From Porticoccaceae bacterium (GTDB lineage: Bacteria; Pseudomonadota; Gammaproteobacteria; Pseudomonadales; GM7GCV1), in contig JABJGI010000157.1 in NCBI GenBank assembly GCA_018662305.1, positions 1 to 56,772 of the forward strand: 56,772 nucleotides of DNA, given 5' to 3'. The translations under genes and the position numbers were made by a program. Shown piece after piece: positions 9,433-21,957 of this stretch. A model generated the notes under the pieces. That model searched no databases, had not been told where the DNA came from, and saw nothing but the letters and a program-made list of their open reading frames with translations. The number at the start of each line of letters is the position of its first letter. The stretch's first letter is position 1.

Positions 9433-10458
9433 ATGAATATTTATTTTGGCGTTCAAGCAACCGGCAACGGACATATTTCCAGATGTCGTGAGTTGGTTTC
9501 CAAGCTCGAGCAGCATGGCGCTAACGTCGATGTATTACTCTCAGGCCGCGGCCGTTATTGCGGCGAGATCATCCCGGAATTCGGTCGATACGATTACCGC
9601 GAGGGACTGACGCTTCATTCTGAGGATGGCAAGGTAAACTTTGCCAAGTCGGTCTACAAAAACAACTTCCACCGATATCGCCGAGATATTAAAGCGCTGG
9701 ATGTGAGCTCCTATGATCTTATTCTGACGGATTTTGAACCTCTATCAGCGCGGGCAGCAAGACGTGCCGGAAAACCGGTGATATCCATTTCCAATCAAAA
9801 CTCGTTGCTCTATCCAAAAATCGGTGACCGGCTAAAGGCTATTGATAAAACCTTTCTGAAAAAATTTATCCCAGCTGATCAATACATTGGTCTCTTTTAT
9901 CACCATTTTGGGCAGCCAGTGTTGCCACCCATTATGTATCTGGCCGAAAAAATTGATCGCCGTGCACCGGATGGCAGATTACTTGTTTATCTTCCATTTG
10001 AGCATCCAGTCTCTATTTCCAAAGCTTTACTGGGGCTCGATGCCAGCTTTGATATTTTTCACCCTTCCGTGCGATCACCTACGGTTCAGGACAACTGCAA
10101 CTGGTGGCCGATTTCCATGGATAAGTTTTCAGAGCGGTTCAGTCATTCGGAGAAAGTGATTTGCAACGCCGGGTTCGGCCTTACTAGTGAGGCACTGAAT
10201 GCAAATCTGGAATTGCTAGTCAAACCCGTGGCCCGACAACCGGAACAGCTTGCCAACGCCGCTGCACTCGAAAAGCAAAATCTTGCCGCTGTGGAATTGG
10301 GAGAATTGACCAATACTAGCGTAGAGAGATTTATTTCAGAAGGTGTGCCCGGGAAACCAGAAGTTCAGTATCCAGATGTAGCATCAGGAGTGGCTCGCGA
10401 ACTGGTAAATGAGGGCCGCATCGATTTAAACAAACTGAGTAAGGAGCTTTGGAGTTAA
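9433..10458 (+). CDS. MJ1255/VC2487-type glycosyltransferase (paralog 2)
   Basis: IYFGVQATGNGHISRCREL, YHHFGQPVLPPIM, CNAGFGLTSEAL, KPVARQPEQLANA; collinear with upstream ORF. Confidence 0.85.
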   Translation: MNIYFGVQATGNGHISRCRELVSKLEQHGANVDVLLSGRGRYCGEIIPEFGRYDYREGLTLHSEDGKVNFAKSVYKNNFHRYRRDIKALDVSSYDLILTDFEPLSARAARRAGKPVISISNQNSLLYPKIGDRLKAIDKTFLKKFIPADQYIGLFYHHFGQPVLPPIMYLAEKIDRRAPDGRLLVYLPFEHPVSISKALLGLDASFDIFHPSVRSPTVQDNCNWWPISMDKFSERFSHSEKVICNAGFGLTSEALNANLELLVKPVARQPEQLANAAALEKQNLAAVELGELTNTSVERFISEGVPGKPEVQYPDVASGVARELVNEGRIDLNKLSKELWS

Positions 10459-10486
10459 TACCTCGATGTTCCAATACTTAAAGCAC

Positions 10487-10516
10487 AAAAAAGCCCCGCA
10501 TCTGCGGGGCTTTTTA
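10487..10516. terminator. bidirectional rho-independent terminator
   Basis: AAAAAAGCCCCGCA-TC-TGCGGGGCTTTTT between convergent genes. Confidence 0.93.
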
Positions 10517-10545
10517 TTGAACTAAATTGTTCAAGCAATCCAGCC

Positions 10546-11418
10546 TTACCAGCCGGTAGCCTCTTTCAAGGCCTTACCGATTTCAGCCAGACTGCGTACC
10601 GTAGTAACACCAGCGGCTTCCAGAGCAGCAAACTTCTCATCCGCCGTACCCTTACCACCAGAGATAATAGCGCCGGCATGACCCATACGCTTTCCTGGAG
10701 GTGCTGTTACACCGGCAATATAGGAAACAACTGGGATATCGATATTGTCTTTGATGTAGTCAGCTGCTTCTTCTTCCGCTGTTCCACCAATCTCACCGAT
10801 CATAACGATCGCCTCGGTGGCAGGGTCGTCCTTAAACAGACCGAGAATATCAATAAAGTTAGAACCCGGAATAGGATCACCACCAATACCTACACAAGTA
10901 GACTGACCAAAACCATAGTCTGTTGTCTGCTTAACCGCTTCGTAGGTCAAAGTACCTGAACGCGAAATCACGCCAACCTTTCCTGGCAAGTGAATCTGGC
11001 CCGGCATAATGCCGATTTTGCATTCACCCGGAGTAATTACACCTGGGCAGTTAGGGCCGATCAGACGCACACCTAGCTCATCACAACGAACTTTAGCGTC
11101 GAGCATATCAAGGGTGGGAATACCTTCGGTAATACAAACGATAAGCTTAATGCCGGCATTTGCGGCTTCCAGAATAGAGTCCTTACAGAAAGGTGCTGGA
11201 ACGTAAATAACGGTAGCATCGGCACCAGTGGCTTCTACTGCTTCAGAAACCGTATTAAATACCGGGCGATCTAAGTGAGTTTGCCCACCTTTGCCTGGAG
11301 TAACACCACCAACAAGGTTAGTACCATAGGCAATAGCCTGTTCGGAGTGGAATGTACCCTGCGAACCGGTAAAGCCCTGGCAGATTAGTTTTGTGTCTTT
11401 GTTAATTAAAATACTCAT
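10546..11418 (-). CDS. sucD: succinyl-CoA ligase subunit alpha
   Basis: [43 protein letters not shown]. Confidence 0.98.
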   Translation of the reverse strand: MSILINKDTKLICQGFTGSQGTFHSEQAIAYGTNLVGGVTPGKGGQTHLDRPVFNTVSEAVEATGADATVIYVPAPFCKDSILEAANAGIKLIVCITEGIPTLDMLDAKVRCDELGVRLIGPNCPGVITPGECKIGIMPGQIHLPGKVGVISRSGTLTYEAVKQTTDYGFGQSTCVGIGGDPIPGSNFIDILGLFKDDPATEAIVMIGEIGGTAEEEAADYIKDNIDIPVVSYIAGVTAPPGKRMGHAGAIISGGKGTADEKFAALEAAGVTTVRSLAEIGKALKEATGW

Positions 11419-11422
11419 TTTC

Positions 11423-12586
11423 TTATTGTCCTGCTGCCGCTGCTACTACCATTTCTGCCCCTTCGGCTAGCGAAGCAGGCGCCTGAATATTCAGGCCACT
11501 ATTTGCCAAAATTGCTGAACCCTCAGCGGCGTTTGTACCTTCCAAACGCACTACCACGGGCACTTCAACTCCCACCTCTTCAACAGCTCCGATAATGCCT
11601 TCTGCGATCATGTCGCAGCGAACAATACCGCCGAAGATATTAACGAATACCGCTTTTACGTTTTCGTCGGAGAGAATGATTTTGAATGCTTCCGCTACGC
11701 GTTCTTTGTTGGCACCACCACCCACGTCGAGGAAATTGGCTGGCGAGCCGCCGTGCAAATTAACAATATCCATGGTTCCCATGGCTAGGCCCGCGCCATT
11801 CACCATGCAACCAATATTGCCGTCGAGAGCAACATAGTTGAGATCCCATTGAGCCGCATGCGCCTCACGTGGATCAGTTTGAGAAGGATCATCCATCTCG
11901 TGAATTGCCTGCTGACGGTAGATCGCATTGCTATCCACAACTACTTTGGCATCGAGACAATGAACGTCATCAGAATCAGTGATAACCAAAGGATTTACTT
12001 CGATTAGAGCAATGTCCTTGTCATGCAGCATCTTGGAGAGACCCAGGAATATCTGGGTAAACTGTTTTACCTGCTTGCCTTCAAGACCCAGCTTGAACGC
12101 CAGCTCTCGGCCCTGGTATGGCTGTGCGCCAACCAAAGGATCAATCTCTGCTTTCAGAATCTTCTCTGGTGTTTCATGAGCAACTTTCTCGATCTCTACA
12201 CCACCTTCGGTAGAGGCCATAAAAACAACCCGACGAGTTCCACGATCAACGACAGCGCCTAGATAGAGCTCGTCTTTAATGTCGGTGCAGGGCTCAACCA
12301 AGATACGGCTAACAGGCTGACCGCTGGCGTCTGTCTGATAGGTAACCAGGCGGTTACCAAGCCACTTGGTGGTGAACTCAATTACTTCTTCAGCGGTATC
12401 GACCAACTTTACGCCGCCAGCCTTACCGCGGCCTCCTGCGTGAACCTGGGCTTTAACAACGGCTTTGCCGCCGATTTCTTTAAATGCTGCTTTTGCCTCG
12501 TGGACGTTTGCCGCAGCAAACCCCTTTGATACGGGAAGACCGTACTCAGCAAAAAGCTGCTTGGCCTGATACTCGTGGAGATTCAT
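11423..12586 (-). CDS. sucC: succinyl-CoA ligase subunit beta
   Basis: [22 protein letters not shown]-grasp; [11 protein letters not shown]. Confidence 0.98.
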   Translation of the reverse strand: MNLHEYQAKQLFAEYGLPVSKGFAAANVHEAKAAFKEIGGKAVVKAQVHAGGRGKAGGVKLVDTAEEVIEFTTKWLGNRLVTYQTDASGQPVSRILVEPCTDIKDELYLGAVVDRGTRRVVFMASTEGGVEIEKVAHETPEKILKAEIDPLVGAQPYQGRELAFKLGLEGKQVKQFTQIFLGLSKMLHDKDIALIEVNPLVITDSDDVHCLDAKVVVDSNAIYRQQAIHEMDDPSQTDPREAHAAQWDLNYVALDGNIGCMVNGAGLAMGTMDIVNLHGGSPANFLDVGGGANKERVAEAFKIILSDENVKAVFVNIFGGIVRCDMIAEGIIGAVEEVGVEVPVVVRLEGTNAAEGSAILANSGLNIQAPASLAEGAEMVVAAAAGQ

Positions 12587-12620
12587 TATTTATCGCTCAA
12601 TGATTTTAGTTAATGTGAAA

Positions 12621-12648
12621 TTTCTTTGGTTAATTTTCTTTGGTTAAT
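12621..12648. repeat. perfect 14-nt tandem repeat x2 in lpd-sucC spacer
   Basis: (TTTCTTTGGTTAAT)x2 on + strand. Confidence 0.95.
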
Positions 12649-12661
12649 TAAAGTCGAAAAA

Positions 12662-14122
<1,461 letters not shown>

Positions 14123-14136
14123 CTAGAGATTCACCT

Positions 14137-15342
14137 TTATAGATTTAGCAGAATTCTTGTTGGATCCTCGATAACCTCTTTCACGGCTATAAGGAATTGC
14201 ACAGCTTCTTTACCATCGATAAGTCTGTGATCGTATGACAAGGCCAAATACATCATGGGCCGAATCACAACCTCTCCGTTAATGGCAACAGGGCGATCCT
14301 GAATGGTGTGCATACCCAGAATTGCCGTTTGTGGTGGGTTTAATATGGGGGTTGAAAGCAAACTTCCAAATACCCCTCCATTAGAAATAGTAAAAGTGCC
14401 ACCTGTCATATCTTCAATGGAGAGCTTGCCATCCATCGCCTTGGTGCCAAATTCACGAATTTTTGCTTCAGTATCCGCAAGGCTCATGGCATCCGCTTCG
14501 CGCAAAATCGGTACGACTAACCCTCTGTCCGAAGACACTGCAACTCCGATGTCCTGATAGCCGTGATAAACAATATCTGAACCGTCGATAGAAGCGTTCA
14601 CGGCCGGGAATTTCTTTAGCGCTTCCACACAGGCTCGAACAAAGAAGGACATAAAGCCCAGACGAATTTCGTGACGTGCTTCAAAGGCATCACGATATTG
14701 AGCTCTCATACGCTTCAGTTCAGTCATATCGACTTCATTGAAGGTCGTAAGCATGGCCGTGGTTTGCGTAGCTTCCAATAGTCTCTCAGCGACTCGAGCT
14801 CGCAATCGAGACATGGGGACGCGTTTCTCTTCTCTTGCGCCAGGAGATGCAGGAGCTGGGCTAGATCCACCAGAGTTTTTAAGATTGTCCAAATGATTGA
14901 CAACATCTGTTTTGGTGATGCGTCCTGATTTGCCGCTACCCGCTATTCCATCGCTTGTTAAATCATTCTCTTCAAGTAGGCGCTTTGCTGCTGGGTTGAC
15001 GCTAGGTGCATTTGTGCCCGCTGAAGGTGCGGCTTGAGGAGCAGGTGCGGCTTCGTCGACTTCTTCGACTGACTCGGAAGCCACAGCTTCAACCTCAGCC
15101 ACTGCACCGGCCTCAAAGGCACCAATCACTTCATTGCTTTCAACGACGTCGCCACTCGCCTTGATAATTGAGGTCAGCACCCCATCCGCAGGGGCTACCA
15201 CTTCGATAACTACTTTATCGGTTTCAATATCCACCAGAGGCATGTCACGTTTTACCGATCCACCTTCGGCAACATGCCACTCGGCTATGGTTCCATCCTG
15301 AACCGATTCTGGGAAAGCTGGTGCTTTAATATCCGTTGTCAT
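14137..15342 (-). CDS. sucB: 2-oxoglutarate dehydrogenase E2, dihydrolipoyl succinyltransferase
   Basis: lipoyl motif [22 protein letters not shown] catalytic motif. Confidence 0.97.
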   Translation of the reverse strand: MTTDIKAPAFPESVQDGTIAEWHVAEGGSVKRDMPLVDIETDKVVIEVVAPADGVLTSIIKASGDVVESNEVIGAFEAGAVAEVEAVASESVEEVDEAAPAPQAAPSAGTNAPSVNPAAKRLLEENDLTSDGIAGSGKSGRITKTDVVNHLDNLKNSGGSSPAPASPGAREEKRVPMSRLRARVAERLLEATQTTAMLTTFNEVDMTELKRMRAQYRDAFEARHEIRLGFMSFFVRACVEALKKFPAVNASIDGSDIVYHGYQDIGVAVSSDRGLVVPILREADAMSLADTEAKIREFGTKAMDGKLSIEDMTGGTFTISNGGVFGSLLSTPILNPPQTAILGMHTIQDRPVAINGEVVIRPMMYLALSYDHRLIDGKEAVQFLIAVKEVIEDPTRILLNL

Positions 15343-15365
15343 GCCAATATCTCTCTAATAAAGGT

Positions 15366-15401
15366 GCCTTTAGCTAGTAATTTCCTGGCTAAAGGCTTTT
15401 T
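15366..15401 (+). terminator. hairpin plus T-tract in sucA-sucB spacer, oriented antisense to the operon
   Basis: GCCTTTAGC-N13-GCTAAAGGC then TTTTT on the + strand. Confidence 0.4.
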
Positions 15402-15439
15402 AGCTAAGAGCTTGCTCAATTAGCTAAGGGCTTCTTCAA
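15400..15439. repeat. imperfect 20-nt tandem duplication spanning the sucA stop codon
   Basis: TTAGCTAAGAGCTTGCTCAA / TTAGCTAAGGGCTTCTTCAA, 17/20 identical. Confidence 0.9.
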
Positions 15440-18290
15440 CTAGCGACGTCTGCTCCTGCAGGTGCCGCGACATATAACCTACAGCCGGTGCCGCAGAGGG
15501 CGTCCGACCAACAAACTCTAAATATTTTCCAGGTATTACCTGCTCCAAAACGTGCCTCATGTGATGCTGGCTACAATACCAAGCGCCTTGGTTTTGGGGT
15601 TCTTCCTGACACCAGACCACTCGCTCAACATCGGCATAGGGAGCCAGCTTTTCGATTAGAAGCTCTTCTGGAAAGGGATAGAGTTGCTCAATTCGAATCA
15701 GAGCAACATCATCAATAGACTTTTCTTCGCGTGCTTCCAGCAGATGGTAGTAGATTTTACCAGAGCACAGCACAACTTTTCGGGCTTTTTCCGGAGAAAC
15801 TTCATGTTCTCCGATTACATTTTGGAAAGCGCCATCTGCGAGCTCTTCTAGACTCGAAGTAGCCAGCGGATGGCGAAGTATCCACTTTGGACTCATAACC
15901 ACCAGAGGTCGGCGCATGGGGCGTATAGCTTGACGTCGAAGCAGATGGAATATTTGAGCAGGCGTAGTAGGTAAGCACACCTGAATATTGTGATCAGCAC
16001 ACTGCTGAAGGAATCTCTCAAGGCGGGCTGAGGAGTGCTCTGCACCCTGTCCTTCATAGCCATGCGGTAGCAAGAGCGTCAATCCACAGAGGCGCTGCCA
16101 TTTGTGTTCACCACTAGTAATAAACTGGTCAATTACCATCTGCGCACCATTAGCAAAATCGCCAAATTGCGCTTCCCAGATAACCAGAGAATTAGGTGTG
16201 GTTGCGGCATAGCCGTATTCGAAGGCCAACACCCCTTCTTCAGATAGCAAAGAATCGAAAATTTCGATGGGGCGCTGCTCGCTGCTCAGGTTTTCTAGGG
16301 CTACATAGGGCTCGCCACTCTGCTGATCAAATACCGCGGCGTGTCGATGAGAAAAAGTGCCTCGACGACAATCCTGTCCTGAAATCCTAATACGGGTTCC
16401 AGATTCTGCCAGGGAAGCATAGGCCAATAGTTCAGCCATACCCCAGTTCAGTGGTATCTCCCCAGAGGCCATCTTGCGACGGTCGTCATAGAGCTTGGAT
16501 ACTTGCCTTTGAACATTAAGTTCAGATGGTAACCCACTGACTTTACTTGATAAATCCTTTAAAGACTCTAGATCCATTCCGGTATTTGCCGGAACATCCC
16601 AGTCGTGGCCGATATAGGGTGTCCAATCGACAAAAAGAGACATATTTGGCTCGCTCACCATATTGGGAGCAACGGTTTCTCCTTCATCCAACCTACGGCG
16701 GAACTCAGACATCATGGCGTCGCTTTCAGCTGAGGAAAGCACCCCCTCTTTCGCCAGCCGCTCTGCATAGAGGGTGCAGGTGGTCGGATGACTGCGAACT
16801 TGCTTGTACATCAAGGGCTGTGTCGCCGCTGGCTCGTCGGTCTCGTTGTGGCCGCGGCGTCGATAGCAAACCAAATCAATGACCACGTCTTTGTGATACT
16901 GATAGCGATAGCGCATCGCCAGTTCGGCCACAAAAGCAACGGCTTCGGGATCATCACCATTCACATGGAAAACCGGTGCCTGAACCATTTTTGCTACGTC
17001 AGTACAGTACTCTGTAGAACGAGCATCTTCCTGATTGGCTGTGGTGAAACCTACCTGGTTATTGATAATTACATGAATACTACCGCCGGTTCCGTATGCC
17101 CGTGTTTGGGACATCTGGAATGTCTCCATAACCACGCCCTGCCCGGCGAAAGCCGCATCACCATGCATGATAATGGGAACAACGGTATTTCCTTCTGGAT
17201 CTCCCCGACGATCCTGGCGTGCTCTCACACTGCCCTCTACAACGGGTGAGACAATCTCCAGGTGTGAGGGGTTAAAGGCCATAGCAAGGTGAACCTCACC
17301 GCCTTCAGTGACCACATTGGAAGAGAAACCCAAATGGTATTTCACATCGCCTGAAGTATTGATGACCCGCTTGCCTTCGAACTCTTCGAACAACTCTGCG
17401 GGATTTTTACCTAGAATATTGACCAGAACATTGAGACGCCCGCGGTGAGCCATGCCCATCACGATTTCTTTAGCGCCAGCCTTACCGGCATCCTGTACAA
17501 GAGTATCGAGAAGCGGGATCAAACTTTCTCCCCCTTCTATGCCAAATCGTTTTACCCCTGGATATTTGCTATCGAGGTGTTTTTCAAGCCCTTCAGCAGC
17601 GGTTAACCGCTCCATTAATTCAATTTTTCGCTCTGCACTATAGGCCGGGCGACCTCGATCTTGCTCAACCTGCTGCTGCAACCACCTTTTCTCCTCGAGA
17701 TCAGTGATATGCATGGTCTCAACTGCAATTTTTCCAGCGTAGGTAGACTCAAGAGCTTCGAGGATATTCCTAAGGGATGTCGTATTGTTTTCAAAACCAA
17801 AGTGCGTCATGCCCGCTCGGAACTGTGTATCCATATCAGCTTGAGAGAGGTCGTAATGAGAAAGCGAGAGCACTCTGGAATGGCGTCGCTGCATCTGCCC
17901 TAATGGATCCAAATCAGCTTTGGTGTGACCTCTGTGACGGTAACCAGCGATTAGCTCAATAACGCTAACCTGCTTGCGCTCGTGCTCAAGCGCGGTACCG
18001 TCTACGCTGGCGCGTACAGATTCACTTGATGGTTTATTGCGGGCCTGATCACGAAAGTAAGTAATGATGTTTTCGTGAGAAATATCGTTACTACCCAGCT
18101 CTCCACCCTTAGGCAGAGAGTCGAAATAATCTTTCCAAACTTCGGGAATCCCTTCTTCATCGAGAATATAACGCTCGAACAACATCTCCACATAGGCAGC
18201 GTTTGCGCCGGATATATGGGAGCTATCCCACCAAGACTGCATGTCAGATTTACTCTGCATATTCCCTTCCACGGGCTGGTGTTCAGACAA
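15420..18290 (-). CDS. sucA: 2-oxoglutarate dehydrogenase E1
   Basis: GMAHRGRLNVLVNILGK; YPFPEELL; 956 aa. Confidence 0.98.
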   Translation of the reverse strand: MSEHQPVEGNMQSKSDMQSWWDSSHISGANAAYVEMLFERYILDEEGIPEVWKDYFDSLPKGGELGSNDISHENIITYFRDQARNKPSSESVRASVDGTALEHERKQVSVIELIAGYRHRGHTKADLDPLGQMQRRHSRVLSLSHYDLSQADMDTQFRAGMTHFGFENNTTSLRNILEALESTYAGKIAVETMHITDLEEKRWLQQQVEQDRGRPAYSAERKIELMERLTAAEGLEKHLDSKYPGVKRFGIEGGESLIPLLDTLVQDAGKAGAKEIVMGMAHRGRLNVLVNILGKNPAELFEEFEGKRVINTSGDVKYHLGFSSNVVTEGGEVHLAMAFNPSHLEIVSPVVEGSVRARQDRRGDPEGNTVVPIIMHGDAAFAGQGVVMETFQMSQTRAYGTGGSIHVIINNQVGFTTANQEDARSTEYCTDVAKMVQAPVFHVNGDDPEAVAFVAELAMRYRYQYHKDVVIDLVCYRRRGHNETDEPAATQPLMYKQVRSHPTTCTLYAERLAKEGVLSSAESDAMMSEFRRRLDEGETVAPNMVSEPNMSLFVDWTPYIGHDWDVPANTGMDLESLKDLSSKVSGLPSELNVQRQVSKLYDDRRKMASGEIPLNWGMAELLAYASLAESGTRIRISGQDCRRGTFSHRHAAVFDQQSGEPYVALENLSSEQRPIEIFDSLLSEEGVLAFEYGYAATTPNSLVIWEAQFGDFANGAQMVIDQFITSGEHKWQRLCGLTLLLPHGYEGQGAEHSSARLERFLQQCADHNIQVCLPTTPAQIFHLLRRQAIRPMRRPLVVMSPKWILRHPLATSSLEELADGAFQNVIGEHEVSPEKARKVVLCSGKIYYHLLEAREEKSIDDVALIRIEQLYPFPEELLIEKLAPYADVERVVWCQEEPQNQGAWYCSQHHMRHVLEQVIPGKYLEFVGRTPSAAPAVGYMSRHLQEQTSLVEEALS

Positions 18291-18355
18291 TGAATCTAAA
18301 TGCCATCCTGACCGAAAATTGATTGGGCCAGGAAGGCAACTCTATCTCTATTTAG

Positions 18356-19060
18356 CTAGATACCGCGCTGAAGAAGCAAGTTACGAATGTGACCAATAGC
18401 GCGCGTTGGATTTAGCCCCTTCGGACAAACTGCCACACAATTCTGAATACCGTGGCAGCGGAATACACTAAAAGGATCTTCTAAATCAGCTAAACGCTCT
18501 TCTGTTGCTGTATCCCTACTATCGGCAATAAAACGATATGCCTGTAGCAGGCCAGCGGGTCCGATAAATTTATCCGGATTCCACCAGAACGAAGGGCAGC
18601 TAGTAGAACAACATGCGCAGAGGATGCATTCATAGAGACCGTCCAGCTTTGAACGCTCTTCCGGAGACTGAAGTCTTTCAATAGCAGGAGCAGGCGTTTC
18701 ATTGATCAGATAAGGCTTGATTCGTTCGTATTGGGCGTAAAACTGGCTCATATCAACTACCAGATCGCGAATCACTGGTAACCCCGGCAGGGGGCGAATA
18801 ACAAGCTTGCCGCCCTTTTCCACTTGGCTAATAGGGGTAATACAAGCCAGTCCATTTCTGCCGCCCATATTTAGGCCATCAGATCCGCAAACACCTTCTC
18901 GACAGGAACGGCGATAGGAGAGCGTTGGATCCTGAGCTTTGAGCAATTCGAGTGCATCCAAGACCATGAGGTCTTTACCACCAGTATCGAGCTCGTAATC
19001 CTGCATATAGGGTTCCGAGTCGGCTTCGGGGTTATATCGATAAATACTAACTGTTAACAA
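18356..19060 (-). CDS. sdhB: succinate dehydrogenase iron-sulfur subunit
   Basis: SCREGVCGSDGLNMGGRNGLAC; CILCACCSTSCPSFWW. Confidence 0.98.
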   Translation of the reverse strand: MLTVSIYRYNPEADSEPYMQDYELDTGGKDLMVLDALELLKAQDPTLSYRRSCREGVCGSDGLNMGGRNGLACITPISQVEKGGKLVIRPLPGLPVIRDLVVDMSQFYAQYERIKPYLINETPAPAIERLQSPEERSKLDGLYECILCACCSTSCPSFWWNPDKFIGPAGLLQAYRFIADSRDTATEERLADLEDPFSVFRCHGIQNCVAVCPKGLNPTRAIGHIRNLLLQRGI

Positions 19061-19075
19061 GATATCGGCCTCCGA

Positions 19076-20863
19076 TTAATAGGTGCGAACTTTAGGTTCG
19101 AATGTTGGGACAGTTTTAGGCGTCATATTGACGTCTCTCGTACCGACTTTCTGGCCGTCACTCCAATACATGGAGTGCAGCAACCAGTTTTCATCATCTC
19201 GCTCTGTATAGTCCTCACGAGAATGCGCGCCGCGCGATTCTGTACGGGCAATTGCTGTGTGGGCCGTCGCCTCAGCGGTTTCAAACAGATTCTGAAGTTC
19301 AAGCGCCTCAATACGAGCGGTATTAAATGCCTTGGATGTATCCTCAAGGCCAACATTCTCAACTCGTGGTCGCAATGCCTCCAGCTCTTGGATGCCACGA
19401 GCCATATCATCGCCGTTGCGGAAGATACCAAAGCAGTTCTGCATAATTTTTTGCATTTCAGCACGTAGCTCTGGAGCTTTCTCGCCACCCGCATTTACTT
19501 CAAGTCGATTTAAACGCGCCATAGCGGTTTCGATATCACTCTCTGCAGCCTCGTCCAGCTCAATGCCTTCACGCATAGCTTTTTCCAGGTACAAACCAGC
19601 AGCTCGACCAAATACAACCAGATCCAACAGCGAATTTCCGCCTAGCCTATTGGCTCCATGCACAGATACGCAGGCGATCTCGCCGCAAGCATAGAGACCA
19701 TCAACCACCTTATCCTGACCCTCGGCGTCTTGATTTATCACCTGACCATTTACGTTGGTGGGCACGCCACCCATCATGTAGTGACAGGTTGGCACCACAG
19801 GAATAGGTTCTTTAACGGGATCTACGTGAGCAAAGGTCTTAGCCAATTCCTGAATGCCAGGAAGTCTCGAATTCAGAACTTCTTCGCCGAGATGATCAAG
19901 CTTTAACATCACATGATCTCCGTCCTCTCCACAGCCGCGTCCTTCGCGCATTTCAATTGCCATAGATCGAGCAACAACATCTCGACCGGCAAGATCTTTC
20001 GCATTTGGCGCATATCGCTCCATAAAGCGCTCGCCATCCTTATTAATCAGGTATCCGCCCTCGCCCCGGCAACCCTCAGTCACCAAAGTTCCAGCACCGT
20101 AGATGCCGGTGGGATGGAATTGCCACATTTCAATATCCTGAACCGGAACACCGGCGCGCAAAGCCATACCAATGCCATCACCGGTATTTATGTGTGCGTT
20201 AGTTGTCGACTGATAGATACGACCAGCACCACCAGTCGCCAGAACTGTAGCTTTTGACTTAACAAAAACCACTTCGCCGGTTTCAATTTCAATGGCGATA
20301 CAACCAACTACCTGCCCTTTACCATTGCGAACCAAATCAACGGCAAACCATTCATTCATGAAGACCGTTTTGTTCTTGACGTTATTTTGGTAGAGCGCGT
20401 GGAGCAAAGCGTGACCGGTTCTATCCTCCGCGGCACAGGTACGAGCGGCTTGACCGCCTTCACCATAATTCTTCGACTGACCACCAAAGGGTCGTTGATA
20501 AATACGGCCATTCTCAAAACGTGAGAAAGGCAGACCCATATGATCTAGTTCCATAATGGCCGCGGGGCCTTCGGAACACATGTATTCGATGGCATCTTGA
20601 TCACCGATGTAATCCGAACCTTTAACGGTGTCATACATATGCCAACGCCAATCATCATTTGGGTCGGCGCTCGCAATGGCACAGGTAATTCCGCCCTGGG
20701 CAGACACTGTGTGCGAACGGGTTGGGAATACCTTAGTAATTACCGCTGTCTTAAAGCCAGACTGAGCCAACTGCAGCGCAGCACGCATACCAGCGCCACC
20801 GCCGCCGATAATTACACCGTCAAAATTCATGGTTTTCATTACCGACATGCTTATAGACTCCAA
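19076..20863 (-). CDS. sdhA: succinate dehydrogenase flavoprotein subunit
   Basis: [36 protein letters not shown]. Confidence 0.98.
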   Translation of the reverse strand: MESISMSVMKTMNFDGVIIGGGGAGMRAALQLAQSGFKTAVITKVFPTRSHTVSAQGGITCAIASADPNDDWRWHMYDTVKGSDYIGDQDAIEYMCSEGPAAIMELDHMGLPFSRFENGRIYQRPFGGQSKNYGEGGQAARTCAAEDRTGHALLHALYQNNVKNKTVFMNEWFAVDLVRNGKGQVVGCIAIEIETGEVVFVKSKATVLATGGAGRIYQSTTNAHINTGDGIGMALRAGVPVQDIEMWQFHPTGIYGAGTLVTEGCRGEGGYLINKDGERFMERYAPNAKDLAGRDVVARSMAIEMREGRGCGEDGDHVMLKLDHLGEEVLNSRLPGIQELAKTFAHVDPVKEPIPVVPTCHYMMGGVPTNVNGQVINQDAEGQDKVVDGLYACGEIACVSVHGANRLGGNSLLDLVVFGRAAGLYLEKAMREGIELDEAAESDIETAMARLNRLEVNAGGEKAPELRAEMQKIMQNCFGIFRNGDDMARGIQELEALRPRVENVGLEDTSKAFNTARIEALELQNLFETAEATAHTAIARTESRGAHSREDYTERDDENWLLHSMYWSDGQKVGTRDVNMTPKTVPTFEPKVRTY

Positions 20864-21231
20864 AAAATGCCAAGGCCAATTACTGTAACTACAGCAACGG
20901 TAGTGAGAACGGCGAACTGAAGGAAATAACGAATTAGATTAGCTTTTGGCCCCATCAATCTTGGCGTGACGTAATCAGTCAACACACCCCAGATTCCAAT
21001 CCAGATGTGAGCCATCAGCATCAAGAGCGCCAGAGTGCTAAAAACCTGCATACAGAAATGAGAGAAAAGTCCTCTCCATTGCTCATAGGTCAGATCTGGA
21101 TTTGACGCGATAAAATAAACAAGAAAAACAAAGTAGGCAGCGATTACAAGTGCGCTTATTCTCTGAATTACCCAGTCGTACAGGCCGTTTCGACCAAAGC
21201 TGGCAATTGAAGTTACACGCCCCATAGCCAA
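20851..21231 (-). CDS. sdhD: succinate dehydrogenase membrane anchor subunit
   Basis: three TM segments, [14 protein letters not shown]; operon position. Confidence 0.93.
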   Translation of the reverse strand: MAMGRVTSIASFGRNGLYDWVIQRISALVIAAYFVFLVYFIASNPDLTYEQWRGLFSHFCMQVFSTLALLMLMAHIWIGIWGVLTDYVTPRLMGPKANLIRYFLQFAVLTTVAVVTVIGLGIFWSL

Positions 21232-21605
21232 ACTCCTGTAATAAGGATCAATACTGCTGAGACTACAAATACGATCTTTGCTCCGAGCCGCCCACCCTCA
21301 AGGCTTTCCCCAATACCGGTATCCATTACCAAATGACGCAGGCCTGCGACCAGGTGGTACCAAAAGGGGGCAAGAAACAAAAACATCATGAACTTGATTG
21401 GAGAGCTAAGTAATATTTGCTGCACTTCGGCGAAGTCTTCGGCCGAGGCTAAACTCTTCTGCAAAAACCAGAGCAATACCAGAACAGCTGCACAGAGCAC
21501 TACACCGGTAACTCGGTGAGCGATTGACGCGTAAGCAGTAATAGGCAAGTCAATGGTATTGATGTCCAGATTTACCGGACGACCGTTAACTGAGGAAATT
21601 TTCAA
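21213..21605 (-). CDS. sdhC: succinate dehydrogenase cytochrome b556 subunit
   Basis: RPVNLDINTIDLPITAYASIAHRVTG; HLVAGLRHLVMD; start uncertain, TTG at 21605 with AAAGG upstream preferred over ATG at 21677. Confidence 0.9.
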   Translation of the reverse strand: MKISSVNGRPVNLDINTIDLPITAYASIAHRVTGVVLCAAVLVLLWFLQKSLASAEDFAEVQQILLSSPIKFMMFLFLAPFWYHLVAGLRHLVMDTGIGESLEGGRLGAKIVFVVSAVLILITGVWLWGV

Positions 21606-21675
21606 AATATATTTACCTTTTCGAGGAAAATAGAATCGGAGTGTAAAGTGGCGATCAACCGCTTGGTTTAAGGGC

Positions 21676-21692
21676 AATCGCGGGCCGCGATT
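21676..21692. promoter_or_regulatory. perfect palindrome upstream of sdhC
   Basis: AATCGCGG-G-CCGCGATT. Confidence 0.6.
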
Positions 21693-21790
21693 CTACATTT
21701 TGCTACCCTAAAACTCAATCGAGAATCATCGAAAAAACACAAAGTTATCTGCCTTTTTCGAGAAAATTGTCTCGCATAGCGCTTTGTCGT

Positions 21791-21818
21791 TTGCGCCTTT
21801 TGCCGGTCTGGATATAAT
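21791..21818 (+). promoter_or_regulatory. candidate sigma70 promoter of gltA
   Basis: TTGCGC-N16-TATAAT. Confidence 0.5.
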
Positions 21819-21910
21819 GCAGTGCTTCAGAAAAAACCCTCAGGGGTAATTTCTTGCTCGACGAAGCTGTGTCAGCAAAACAAAAACTATGCAGCAAATT
21901 CGATTATATG

Positions 21911-21930
21911 CTTCTAGGCTCGCCTAGAAG
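21911..21930. promoter_or_regulatory. perfect palindrome / hairpin in the gltA 5' region
   Basis: CTTCTAGGC-TC-GCCTAGAAG, followed by TGATCTTTTT. Confidence 0.65.
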
Positions 21931-21957
21931 TGATCTTTTTCAGTCTCAGGAGTAAAT

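Noticed and set aside
18293-18355. Imperfect hairpin in the sdhB-sucA spacer (GCC-N2-CCTG...CAGG-N2-GGC)
   Set aside because: Mismatched stem and no T-run; not distinctive enough to call.
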